Below, piece after piece: positions 1-10,849 of a DNA stretch of 64,000 nt. The position numbers and the translations under genes are program-made. Every line of letters begins with the position of its first letter. Within the stretch, counting starts at the first letter, position 1. This DNA is from Patiria pectinifera (lineage: Eukaryota > Echinodermata > Asteroidea > Valvatida > Asterinidae): NCBI GenBank assembly GCA_029964075.1, contig CM057138.1, positions 13,262,932 to 13,326,931 on the forward strand, written 5' to 3'. The notes under the pieces are model-generated. The model ran no database searches, was not told the origin of the DNA, and saw only the letters and a program-made list of their open reading frames with translations.

Positions 1-298
1 AATATTAGATTGCCAAATTAAAACGAGAAACTGTTTGCGTGTCATCTCAGTAATTTGAATATCAAACACACGTTGCAGTAAGGATATGAAGTCATGTGAA
101 GTAAATTATTCATAAAAAAGTCCAATACAGGTTTATTTTTTGTTTTGGTTAGACTGTATTTAGTTGTTAAAGCTTAAAAAAATTCTAGAGGCAAACTGCT
201 TTAATGTCACACTGGACAAAATTCGCATTTGCATTAAAAAATGAATCAAGTCTTATCGCTTAACAATCCGAGACTACCTTTCCTTTTCATTTATTCAG

Positions 299-509
299 CT
301 CCGTGAGAAACTAAGGGGCGATAGCTCAACCAGCGGTGTGATTGGGGTAACAGTTTTGAGCTTCCGCGCAGGCAGTGTGGTTGCACAGACGGCACTAGCA
401 TTCCAAGGGGAACCACCCGCGGTGGATGTCATCAGCAATGCGATAGCAGCGGGTGGCACACTAAACGGAATACCTCTTGTCCAGGGCTCTGTCGGCTACA
501 CAAACCCAT
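299..509 (+). CDS. Gene A exon: C-terminal half of a SEA domain with cleavage motif
   Basis: The exon follows a ttattcag acceptor and ends at CCAT|gtaagt. It reads in phase 0 from LREKLRGDSSTSG and contains SFRAGSVVAQTALAFQG. In MUC1-type SEA domains the GSVV tetrapeptide is the site where the folded domain cuts its own backbone between Gly and Ser, and the residues around it here match that pattern closely. The first half of the domain must lie on an exon upstream of base 1, as in gene B, where the two halves are always separate exons of about 110 and 217 bp. Confidence 0.8.
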
Positions 510-3500
510 GTAAGTCTTTAAAATGCATTAGTTCCAATGTTGCTCAAAGCCACTGTTACTCCAGGTGCTGCCCCAAATTGCCCAGCCCAGTATGGTTTAT
601 GGATTCAGCAGGGAGTAATTACAATGTAACACAATCCTACACAAGTGTTATTTTGTTACGGGGAAACTTTGATGCGACTTCAAATAAGATATCTACGATT
701 TGTCGAGATATTTACTTGGTAAAGTCTCTGAAAGAGAGTTATTTGTGGGGGCAAAATCAAGGTCAAAGCTAACCACAAATACCGTTGCTGATGGAAACGT
801 CTTTGCCAATGGAGTTGGTTAACAGAAGAACAAGAAAAAGAACAGGTATTGTCAGTTCCATTTGGTTTACACACTGGGCATTTAAGCAATTATGTTCTCG
901 GACTTTGAACAGTGTAGCCTTGTATTTATTCTTTATTTACGTACTAGGAAACTCATTTTTTAAGTGCAATTACCGCAAAAAGCTAAGCCCAAACTGATCA
1001 GTCTTGCAGTGGTGTGTTGTATAGGCAACTCCTTTTTGGTTAATGGTTTTGTTTTGTTCTCAGCATCGTTAGCAGATTGCATGCAAGGTGATTGCATGAA
1101 TGGCGGCATATGCGAAAGGTCAGGCTTCACCCCTCAGCTAACTTGCAGGTAATTTCAGTGACGGATCGAGCTAGCGTCTAGGTGCAGAAAAGTGCCCGAA
1201 TTCTTTGAATATTTACCCTACCTGAGTACTAATTCATTCATGAAGTATAAAACTGAATGTAGACAACTGCCTCTGTTCCTTTGTTGTTGTTTTTTCTTAA
1301 GGGAAACTAGAAGCTTATGGACCTTTTTCAGAGGCTTTGTGTTACTTGTGCATAAGCACAATTCAGGCATGTGCCTGGGACGTTTTTGTATGTATTTAAC
1401 TAATCGATGTAATTTGGTCGATTAATCGGTAGTGTAATGTTCTGATATTAACTAAGCCTAAGTCGATGTTAACAGAAAGTAAACTGACTAAAATAATGTC
1501 ACTTTATACGCATGCAAGATTTGATCAAGAAGGGGAGAGTGCAATTCCTTCTAATTACTTGCACCATATTGCGGTTATGACTGGTCAGGAATTAGCTTCA
1601 AATAAACATTTTGTTTGAATGTGTTTATGTAAATATTGACTTACGGGGAATATTCCACTTTAATTTTTTGCAAACATGAACAAAACAAAAATGCCAAAAT
1701 ATCACGAAATACCTTTAAGTTTGATGTTATTGACAGTCTAATGTATCGTGTAAAATCATGGTACCCGGTACCCTGTCATTTGCAGGAAAACTGATATTTT
1801 TTTCATATCAATTTCCAATGCAGTCAGCCGACCAACATACTGTTTTCCCCCTTCAAATTCTGCCCAAAATGTACCATATTTAGTTAGTCCGCATTTAATT
1901 TGCAATCGATTACACACATATGAATGGTTACAGGACTAATTCCCTAACCTTTAAATTCCCCGACGTCTACAAATTGCTCCGTTTTATCTTAAGCGGGGTC
2001 GGGAACCAGATTACAGGAACATGAATGCTTGTCTTGCTTTTTCCAGCATCTACCAACACATAACTTTAAGCAAGTCAGAGTTAAAATATTTGCTTCAAAA
2101 TACAAACCCCAAATCCATCCATTTCTAAAAATCACAGCGAGGGAAAAGTTGTGTGTTTCCCTTAAAGGCATATTGAGCAATTGAAATTATGTTGCATACA
2201 GTTGGGATATAATTTGTATGTTTTCTGTAGCTGCACGGCATCATTTACAGGCGAGCGATGCGAAAGTACAATACCTACAACACCACCAGCAGAGACAACA
2301 ACAACGGCAGCCCCGGAAGGTACGTCCAATTCAAATTAATTTCCTAACCTCCCTTTTTGTCCAAACACATGATAAAGTCATTAACAGATCTTTCATTGAA
2401 AAAAATAGGTTTCTAATATTAAACCCTTGCAACATATATTAACCCCACAACAAGTTGTTCTGTTCATTCCGTTATTAAAAGGAGTCAGCTCTCAACGTTG
2501 AATGATTTTTTTGTGAGTAAAATTCAGAGTACTATGCATGGAGTGATACAGTTAATGTAGGTCTTCCCGGCTATTTTAAAAGCTTTTACACTGAAATTAA
2601 CCAACTGTATCATTTAATTTCGTCCACGAAAAATTCACACGCTTTTAACAAAAATAATTTAGTCATCACCCATTCCTTTTTAAAGTGTGGTCATCTTTTT
2701 CAGTCACCGGGCCGCGAATATTTGTCATTATTGATCACATTCATGTAAGCTGATGCCGAATAGCAGCATTCAGAGACAAATTCGGGTTATCTTAAATCAA
2801 TTAGACGCATTCTATTTCTGAATAATACGATTCGGCGCGGAAAGAGGCAAAGTCGAGTACACCGGGTCCAAAACGTGTCCTCATTGTTTGAATTTGTTCG
2901 GTAGAAATTCGCAATTGTCTTACACAAAAGACAAAATGAAACCTTGCAAGTGCACCAAATCAAGGGTGCTTGACGAATTTGAAAATAAAAAATAGTTGAA
3001 ACGATAATGAAATGCCTTCCTCATAAATAAATCGCTGACAGGTTGTTTTGATACCACTCGTTGTGTTGTTGCAGCTGGTGGTGTGCCACCTCTAGCTTTA
3101 GTTCTCATCGCAGTTGGATGTGCTGTTACGCTGTTGGCAATAGCAGGATTAGTCATGTGTTTATGCGTGCTTACAAGGCGTCGGTATGATGAGGGTCGCA
3201 TTGGCCATTGGTCAAGAAGACAGCAGCAGGGCTACAGTGCAGCTGACTACAGCGAGGAAGAAAGACGGATGAGTCGTCTTGCTCATGTCATGAGCCGGTC
3301 ACCTTTCCTACAGGTGAAGCAGGTTAATTGTGTTCCTCGCTAAGAGAGATTAATGAAAGAGGCTGGCTATTTGTTGGATTAATGGAAATCCCAGACCTCT
3401 GTGAATCCATTATATGAGGTTTGGAAGGATTTTTTGGCTTCAGAAAAGTAGAGTTCAGCCAATGTTAATTCTCATGGGGCTTGATGCCTCTGGACACTTA

Positions 3501-3815
3501 TGTATGATTTAGGTCGCATCATACATTTGTTTTTCTTTTTCTTTTTAATGACACACAGACAATGAAGTCTAATCCAGAGTTCATACGACCATACGTGGCA
3601 ACTGGCAATGAGGCATTGGATTGCATCCGAGAAGATGAAGCGGTAAGATTGTAACATCAAAGCTTCAAATGTTGCATATTTTACCTTCAGGTTACATTTT
3701 ACCAAAGACTTTAATTTCAAGACGTAATTGTGGCATGCATTGGTAATTTATTTCACAGCGTGGTGGAAGGGAAGTAGCAGGCCGCTTGATGTACAATCGC
3801 CCCCTCTACAGCTAA
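299..3815 (+). CDS. Gene A, 3' part: SEA-EGF-transmembrane mucin-like protein
   Basis: This is the C-terminal part of a membrane protein whose 5' exons lie left of the window. Six exons join in phase: 299-509, 1064-1148, 2231-2319, 3075-3313, 3559-3642 and 3759-3815 (stop TAA at 3813-3815). They encode the second half of a SEA domain, an EGF domain split over two exons, a Thr-rich stalk, one transmembrane helix and a cytoplasmic tail of about 90 residues. Every exon has a counterpart of equal or near-equal length and the same phase at the end of gene B (12152-15117, - strand), so A and B are paralogues lying tail to tail. Family knowledge suggests a cell-surface mucin-like protein; the ligand and the tissue are unknown. 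The reading frame is intact in every exon, so this looks like a working gene and not a pseudogene. Confidence 0.85.
1064..2319 (+). CDS. Gene A EGF domain split over two exons, plus stalk
   Basis: Exon 1064-1148 carries DCMQGDCMNGGICERSGF and ends TTGCAG|gtaatt. Exon 2231-2319 resumes with the remaining cysteines (SCTASFTGERCES) and continues into a Pro/Thr-rich stretch, TTPPAETTTTAAPEG, before the donor gtacgt. Together they give a six-cysteine EGF domain interrupted by an intron between its fourth and fifth cysteines, the same position as in all three modules of gene B. The Thr-rich stretch is a likely O-glycosylated juxtamembrane stalk. The intron 1149-2230 shows no other feature I can name. 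Confidence 0.8.
3075..3313 (+). CDS. Gene A transmembrane exon
   Basis: The exon starts in phase 1 after gttgttgcag and ends CTACAG|gtgaag. It encodes a hydrophobic helix of about 24 residues (within PPLALVLIAVGCAVTLLAIA and the next residues GLVMCLCVL), a basic stop-transfer TRRRYDEGR, and a charged cytoplasmic stretch with SAADYSEEERRMSRLAHVM. It is 60 bp shorter than the paralogous exon of gene B, which carries about 20 extra residues just after the membrane. The motif DYxEEERRMxRLAHVMSxSP is shared by both genes, which suggests a conserved intracellular interaction site; that is inference. Confidence 0.85.
3559..3815 (+). CDS. Gene A cytoplasmic tail, last two exons
   Basis: Exon 3559-3642 (84 bp, phase 0) encodes NPEFIRPYVATGNEAL followed by DCIREDEA. 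Exon 3759-3815 encodes RGGREVAGRLMYNRPLYS and the stop. The 84-bp exon has exactly the same length and a very similar product in gene B (12337-12420), and both proteins end in a short basic-to-aromatic tail (PLYS here, ALYY there). The P-x-F-I-R-P-Y core and the TGNEAL motif are the best conserved tail residues. No known signalling domain is recognisable. Confidence 0.85.
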
Positions 3816-5226
3816 ACCGAACATCACTGGCCACGGCTTCCATAGTGACAAGTAACTTCCAAGGAAAAAGTGGACCGAACGACCAAGCGAAGGCTAGCAG
3901 CTGCATCATGATTACCAGTTCCTCAAACATACAAGTTCAAGTAGAGAATCAATCCTCGTACTTCTTGTTTCTCGAAGATGACTAAAAAGCAAACAGCAGT
4001 CTCTAACTAAAGTTATCTCTGACTATGAACATAATGTGGATCCTTTTATGCACCTAATATTTACAAGGAGACATCAATAATATGAAATGAAGTTGAACGT
4101 TCAACAGTATTTCTGTTTGTCTTCAGCAATCTTCCAGCATCGTACCTCAAAACACGATACATGTATATGTATGTCTTATTTTGTGTAACCTATTGAAACT
4201 CTACAATTTGATGGAACTGTTAATTGATTTGTATTTTTTTTTAGATCTTTGTTTCTGCATTGGTGTATTTAATCCGTAATATGGTTATTGGGTACATTTT
4301 TGATGACTTTCATTTTTAGATGTTAATCGATGTTTTCTACATAGTACATGTATACGCTGCTTTTAATTTTGATCCGCTATATTTGTTTATAAAATTGAAT
4401 TTGTATTAGTGAAAGGATGGAAAAAGGAATGTAGTGGGTGTTAAAGAGTGTGCTTTCCGAATGAAGCCATCACTAGCTCTTCCCACGTCTTGAAAGTAAT
4501 GTTCCAGTCAAATATCGAACATTTGGAACAGTTGTACTTTTTTTATCCGTTAAATTGTATCAATGCATATAATTTTGTGAAGTTTTGTGTTCAAAATATA
4601 CTCAGAGCAATGCCATTAATGTTAACGACTACACCTATGCCTCGAAAGGGTTCTGAGAAATCCGGTGGGGCTTCCGTGGTAAAGTAAAACATTACGTTAA
4701 CACCGTCATGTTTCCATAGCTCAGTTAAAATAGGCCCTATCAATACTTTTCATTCGGAAGTTTACAGGATCATTTCATAATTTACGTAAATGAATGAATC
4801 ATGAGAAGTGTTCTAGCAAAATGAGACAGAAAGGGGCAGGGGTCAAAGCGGGGGTTTGATAGTGTTATGAAAGAGGATGAAATTATCCCAACAATATTGT
4901 TTCTAGCATTCCAATCGGATATTACACTGACAAGTTATGGCTGTTTTAAGTTTGCATATATTGGCATGTCCAGTGTTAATTGTATTGGGTAATCTTAGTT
5001 CGTTGACATATTCAAGTAGAGAACATGTGTCTGTTAAGTTCAACATAATACAGAACTGTTTCGGCTAGTTATGACCATGGAGGAAGACGTTATGTATTTA
5101 TAGCAGTACGATGTAGTGTTTTTGGATAGTCATGTGCAAATTTATGTGTTGTCATTTTGAAGTCGTCTTAATGTCATCATTATGATCACATGCAATTTGA
5201 CCTTTGGGATTGTGGTTTTTAATAAA
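3816..5226 (+). other. Probable 3'UTR of gene A
   Basis: After the stop codon the sequence resembles the reverse strand downstream of gene B's stop. Examples are TGGCCACGGCTTCCAT (3829 on) against TGGCCACAGCTTCCAT (near 12140, minus strand), and GTAGAGAATCAATCC (3940 on) against the same string near 12000. A second shared block, around ACTCAGAGCAATGCCATTAA (4602 on), matches the minus strand at 10965-10985. Conserved non-coding blocks in the same order behind both stops are best read as homologous 3'UTRs. The candidate polyadenylation signal AATAAA at 5221-5226 is a guess. The open frame 3728-3985 is a shadow running through the last exon and the UTR. Confidence 0.5.
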
Positions 5227-5553
5227 ATAATAATAATAAATAATAAAATGTCAGTCTTTTACAAACAAAGAAAATTTATGAAACCTAATTCAGTAGCGTT
5301 TGATGATGCCGTAGTGGCAGTCCAAATAAACAAAAATAGACATATATTTTTGTCTTCCAAAATTTCAGCTATTTTTACTGTTTGTATTTGCCAACATTGA
5401 AAGTTTAAAATATATTTTGTATCAATTTGTAATATTAATTGGGCTTAATATGGAATTAAGGGTAAAGTTTATGCTGTAATTTCAATTCATTTCCTTATTC
5501 AAATAAAACTTAGCATGGCAATATTTGTTTTATGCTTTTATAATTCTTATTAA

Positions 5554-5990
5554 CCCTAAAGGGGCCGGGGGCGGAATCCGCCCCCCCTCTCAACATTTTC
5601 CGTGATAGCCTCTAAAAAAATTTTTTTCGCGACGCGAGCTGTTATGACTTTTTAGCCTCGAGCTTTGCGCATCTTTTGATACCAAAAACATAAAAATCGG
5701 ACCACAGGTTGCCGCGTAGCGAACAATTTTCGGGCGCTACGCGCCGTGAAAACTGAATTTTCGCATATACGTCGTGTACACAGAGCAGAATTGCCATTCG
5801 TACGTATGAATAATTAATTAGCCATAATTCCAAAACCCTTTGACCTATAGTCATGGAAGAGTTGCTCTATGCATGTGCTGAGTTTCAAAAATTTTCGTCA
5901 CTCGATGGCCGAGATCTTAGGGGGGGGGGCGGAAATCCGCCCCCCCCCCCCCGGCTGAGAGATGGTCAAAATAACCCGGCCCCTTTAGGG
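5554..5990. mobile_element. piggyBac-like MITE, copy 1 (TTAA target site)
   Basis: The element is 437 bp, flanked on both sides by TTAA (5550-5553 and 5991-5994), with terminal inverted repeats CCCTAAAGGGGCCGGG at the left and its complement at the right. A TTAA duplication plus a terminus starting CCC is the hallmark of piggyBac-superfamily elements. There is no transposase inside, so it is a non-autonomous derivative. Subterminal C/G runs vary in length between copies. Related copies lie at 8135-8542 (same orientation) and 51831-52162 (reverse). Confidence 0.75.
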
Positions 5991-5994
5991 TTAA

Positions 5995-7957
5995 TATAAC
6001 AATACTATTCAATGTTTTTAAATCATGTGACAAAAGATCCTAGGATATGGCATTACAGCAACAAATCCAAGTTGTGTTGAATGTTTTTTTGAAAGGATGT
6101 TGGTTGTTAAAACGATTGGCCCATCCAGTCTGTATGAAAGGTCATTTTAGATATAGAAAGTCCACTTCGTTCATCTTACCTAAAAGAGCAACTACATTTG
6201 CATATTTCTATTTTGCTGGCCGGCATGCCATTTGCTAAGCGTTTTATCGCACATAAATGCAACTCTTGGTGCCCACCCGTAATGCCACGCGGCGTCGCCT
6301 CCATATTGAACCTGCCCCTGTTCTCTTATTTAGCGACGCATGCGAGATTGACGTGGTTTTGTTTATTCTATACAATTCAACGCAGCCAAGTAGTATTAGT
6401 TTTCATCAGTTCTTCAAAGTGTTCCTTCAATAAAAATATAAACAAGGTGTGTGTGTTTTTTTAGCTACATGTATTTTAGACTAAAGAGGGGCGTTTCAAG
6501 CGTGTGTAGCAGCCCAGAGCGGGTAGAGACGGTCCGTCCACCCGGGGCTGGAGGCTTTTCGCACCGTATATATCGGGACGCTCTATTCAGACTAGTTGAC
6601 GGTCCGTGTTTTTTCCCCGTGATCTAGTCTAGTCCTAATCGGGTAAAGCTTAGGATGGCCAAAAAAAATCCCAAGGACCTAGCCTCAGGACTACCACGAG
6701 TAGTCCCGCCCATAGCGAGAACGAAACAGATTTCTTCTCAGGGCACGGTCGTTTCGCCACGGCGGACTTGGTCAATAGCGGATAGGAACAGAGTCAATCT
6801 TCCATGGGCAAAAGCAACTTTTAGATTGTGTTTTTCGTGAAACTCGCCCTTCGATTCACTGCGGATTTGTATTATGGCTTTCCCAACATCTTCCTTTGTA
6901 GCCTACTTTTATGTAACATTTACATAGACTCATTCACGATATGGATCAAGAAGCTGCAAAATAATCGGCCATGCATTTTGGTCTATGCGGCTTGCAAAAA
7001 AAAAAAAGTGTACAAACCTACAGAGAATTTAAAATGCTCCTTTAATGCGACATAACTTGGCATCCGATGACGTCATGATTATGCAATCTTCAAAGGCCAT
7101 CTGTGGGTGGTGATATAAGTATTAGATATATTAGATCTAAACGACACCTATATAGAAGAATTCCTTTATAATAATATCCATGTTAAAAGCGAAAAAATGG
7201 AACCCATGGAAGTTATGGAAGCATTGTTTGCCGAACATAAGTAACATAAGAAAGGACAGCGCCCGCTATTGACATAGCCAGAAACATTTCGCACGCAATG
7301 AGTGCAGGCTATGATAATTCTTTCATGTCATATGTCATTTTTTTCATTACTTCTCAACAGAATGCCAAACATTCTTCACTACAGTTTTTTTCCGATTAGT
7401 GATCAGGTTTTAAGTTTGCAGGTTATTGATTAGCTACATAAAAATCGATCAATATGTTAAACCCTAGAGTGGAATAGCTTTGTGGACTGTTTACTCAGGG
7501 TAACATCTTTCAGTTCTGCTCCACAAGTTTTATTTTGGAAAAACAAAACTATTTGTTGAAAAATAATTGGTTATTTAGTGAGGTTGTTTACAGAGTTTAC
7601 AACTGCGAGTGCACAATAAGCTCCAGCGTGTTACAAAATTTCTTGCATTAAAGGCTTGAATGAAATCGATCAAAATGATCCCCGCCAGAGGTGGAAAATG
7701 CAACTCTAAAAATTCAACACAACATATAGAAGACCATACCTTTGGACAATTTCTTTCGGGACAGACTGACCAACCAGCAAGTGACATGAAGAAGTTCCTG
7801 TCATGGCTTAAAAAAGGAAGCTCCCAACTGAAATATGCAATATCCCTCTTACTTTGGTGACCGATGAATGTTCCTCTTACTTTGGTGACTTAAATCTAAG
7901 TTTGGTGTGACCGGTCTTACGTCAGTTGTGTTATTGCTGAAACAATGCACTGATGCT
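5995..7957. other. Intergenic stretch without recognisable genes
   Basis: I see no supportable gene here. A GC-richer patch at about 6480-6800 differs in composition from its surroundings and opens a frame at 6655-6840, but it has no recognisable domain, no paralogue in the window and no splice context. It may be a fragment of an unidentified repeat. Confidence 0.4.
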
Positions 7958-8104
7958 CGGTTTTGGGAAATGCATTCGGAGCGTATATGCGTTTGGTTTG
8001 TACAATTGTATACGGTTTTGGAAAATGCACTCGAGTCGTAGAGGCATTGGGTTTGTATAATTTCATTCGGTTTTTGGGATTGCATTCGAATCGAGAAATA
8101 CACG
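7958..8104. repeat. 55-bp minisatellite, about 2.7 copies
   Basis: Three successive units start with CGGTTTTGG or CGGTTTTTGG at 7958, 8013 and 8068, exactly 55 bp apart, and continue with related sequence (AAATGCATTCG, AAATGCACTCG, GATTGCATTCG). The array ends about 30 bp before the second MITE copy. Confidence 0.7.
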
Positions 8105-8134
8105 TTCCATGTTTCGAAATACGCTCCGTTTTAA

Positions 8135-8542
8135 CCCTAAAGGGGCCGGGGGTCGGAAACCCCCCCCCCCCCCCCCCCCCTCAACATTTTCCGCAATAAT
8201 GTTCGCGACCCGAGCTGTTTTGACTTTTTAGCCCCGAGCTTTGCGCATCTTTTGATACCAAAAGCATAACAATCGGACCACGGGTTGCCGCGTAGCAAAA
8301 CAATTTCCTGAAACTGAATGTTCGCATATACGTCGTGTATACAGTGCAGAATTGCCATTCGTACATATGAACATTTAATTAGCCACAATTCCGAAACCCC
8401 TTGACCTATAGTCATAACATTTCTTTAGTATGTTTAGGAAGAGTTGCTCTATGCATGTGCTGAGTTTCAAAATCTTTCGTCACTCGATGGCCGAGATCTC
8501 CCCCGGCTGAGAGATGTTCAAAATAACCCGGCCCCTTGAGGG
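8135..8542. mobile_element. piggyBac-like MITE, copy 2 (TTAA target site)
   Basis: This 408-bp element has TTAA at 8131-8134 and 8543-8546 and the same termini as the copy at 5554 (CCCTAAAGGGGCCGGG, with CCCCTTGAGGG at the right end). The internal sequence is shared, including a stretch around TTTGCGCATCTTTTGATACC, with indels relative to copy 1. It carries no transposase. Confidence 0.75.
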
Positions 8543-9373
8543 TTAAAATGCACTGGATTTTATAGATGTAGGCCTACGTGCGATTTTCAAAAATGTGTGC
8601 AGAGGAGTGTGAGCTTGTATTTCTTTGAAATTTGCATGAATTTTGGCCTTTAAAATGCTTTATTTTCAAAAGAGTGCAGGTATCATTTTTCAAAATGGCG
8701 ATGGGTCGCATGACTACTTTCGGGATGTTCATTTTTTTTTTGATGGAATTTTCACCCAAAACTCATGGCATAATGGAGCCAAAATTGAACAGAAAATAAA
8801 AGACTATCAAACAAAGCTTTAATTCGATCGGTGTTTCAAACACCTTGAAGACTTGTATTTTTCAATAATTTTCGGACGTTACGCGATATCATTACTAAGG
8901 TCCATTGGAGTCGATTTGCAGTTCTGCAACTTTTGGGTGAAGACCAGCAAATCAACTCCCACATTACGGAAAGCCGAATAACTGTTCAACGGAGCTCGGG
9001 ATTGTTTTTTGTAAAACTATCCTAGGGTAGTTTAGTCTGAGTATCACACGTTGTGCATTGAGACTCCTGTCTGTGGTCCAACGTCTGATATATCGAAACA
9101 TGCAAATTTACGCAACCCCGCACACCAGCCAATCGGAGGCAACTTTTCTTAAATAGTGACGTCGTTTCATTCTGAAATCTGGACTCAGTCAATTAGGATC
9201 CTCTTTTTTTTTCAAATACAACGGCCGGGCATGGAGATGCATTAAATCTAGACACGACATTTTGCTTGGTGAATGGCGTTACATTATCGTTACAGACCGC
9301 GTGACGCTGCCTTTGTTAGCTCAATTTACAAGGTAATAATAGTAATAGATGTCGTTTGTAGGTTTTATTTATA

Positions 9374-9806
9374 CAGGGTGAGTAAAACAAAACAAAAATG
9401 TAGCACATTCATAATCTAGTATATGAAAGCCTAATTCGTAAGCTGTCTTTAGTATAGGAATCATTCAAATCATGTATGTACTTTTTTAAGTTACGCAAAT
9501 TTAAACACAACTACCGTTTTAAAGTTCTGTCCAAGGATCACAAAAAGGTGTGTTTTTTTAGCAAAACAAAAACAATTCATACACATCCGTATGTGATTTC
9601 TTTTCGTTTTGCTGATAGAACACTTGCCTTCTTGTGATCCGTTGACAGAACCTTAAAATGCCGGTTGTGTTTAAAATTCCGTAACTTGAAAAGTACTGTA
9701 CTGAAGAAATGCTTATGAATTTAGGTTTCATACCCTAGATTTTAAAAATGCTACATGCGGAATTTCACTAAACAATGGTCTCAATTTTTTTTTTTTACTC
9801 ACCCTT
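9374..9806. mobile_element. Foldback element with long inverted arms
   Basis: The two halves are inverted copies of one another over about 200 bp each. The ends are CAGGGTGAGTAAAA at the left and TTTTACTCACCCTT at the right, with TA dinucleotides immediately outside (9372-9373 and 9807-9808). Inside, AACACAACTACCGTTTTAAAG (left arm) pairs with the mirrored right-arm sequence around 9650-9670. A TA target and a CAGGGTG terminus suit a Tc1/mariner-type non-autonomous element, but the superfamily is inferred. A single-arm relative lies at 23175-23385. Confidence 0.65.
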
Positions 9807-10082
9807 TATGAATCCAGGGCGCGCAAAGGGTTTACTAAAACCGAAGACCCGATACAGAAGGCGCCCACTGAACGATCATAATCTCGAGGTCAAGACGCAG
9901 ACATTTTTTCCGCATAATTAATCGCTGAATTTGCTTGCATATCTGCTTCGCAAGGGTTTATTACATATACTTAGGATTTATTATCCTATTTAACATATGG
10001 AATAATGTTGTTATAATAATAAGGATCATGAAAACAATTTTCCCTTGCTGAATTTTATTTGAATACGTAAATGACTTGAAAT

Positions 10083-10790
10083 TACGGAATAAAACATACC
10101 CTTAATTCCATCGAAACCCAAAATTTTTAATTGATACCGAACTATCCTTAGAACAAAAAATGTGAAAATACAAAAATAAACTAAAGGTTACAGTTAGGAA
10201 GACACACAATATATATTTCATTTCTTTAGGCTTCCACTAAATGATAAACGCTGCTAAAAATAAATTTTGTATACAATCTTTCTCTTTGATTTGTGACAGA
10301 CTGACATCATGACGACATCAAAATGGCAATTTTAAAACACAGCTACTTCTGTAAACATTAACACATGTTAACCATTTCATTAAATGTGTTCATGTTCACA
10401 GAAGTATCCATATTACAAAATACTTCATTCCAAGTGCTATAGGTGCTTTTAGACACAAGTAGCAGAAACAGTCCAGTGTTGTGGTGATGACATAAATGTT
10501 CCAGCTGAATACACAATGCAAACACTCTACTTACTCTAAATTCCCTTTAAACCCCAAATGATATTTAAAATTGATAGAAAAGTACAATTTCAACTAGAAA
10601 ACACCTTACAAAAATAAAAAAAAACCTGTTAAATTCAGGAAGACCAAACTATATATATATATATATATATATTTATGCATTTAATAAGGCCTCCACTAAG
10701 CCAAACATGCTGCTAAAACTACATGTAGGTTTCATATAAAATCGTTTTTCTGTAATTTTTCACTGACTGACATGAAGTTAAATGATGCTG
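10083..10790. repeat. Diverged direct repeat, two units about 435 bp apart
   Basis: Unit 1 (about 10083-10345) and unit 2 (about 10520-10790) share the order of several blocks: an AAACCCAAAA-like start, ATTGATA, AAAATAAA, GGAAGAC, a TA-rich run, CCTCCACTAA or CTTCCACTAA, GCTGCTAAAA and GACTGACAT. Between them lies a hairpin with arms of about 24 bp (10344-10406, starting ACTTCTGTAAACATTAACAC). The TA-rich run of unit 2 is a (TA)n microsatellite at about 10651-10672. The origin is unknown. Confidence 0.45.
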
Positions 10791-10849
10791 TGTAAAATCG
10801 TCCGAATGAAAAATGTGTACAGGGCCCTTTGACTATCAGCTTAGCTATG

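Noticed and set aside
3728-3985. Plus-strand open frame of 85 residues at the end of gene A
   Set aside because: It overlaps the last exon in another frame and runs into the 3'UTR; the gene B counterpart does not keep the frame.
6655-6840. A 61-residue open frame starting MAKKNPKDLASG in a GC-richer patch
   Set aside because: No recognisable domain, no second copy in the window and no sign of a complete gene; it may be part of an unidentified repeat.
5642-8415. Similar minus-strand open frames in both complete MITE copies (MTIGQ... starts at 5854 and 8415)
   Set aside because: The similarity is that of the two MITE copies as DNA. The frames differ by indels, run through the variable G/C tracts and show no transposase motif.
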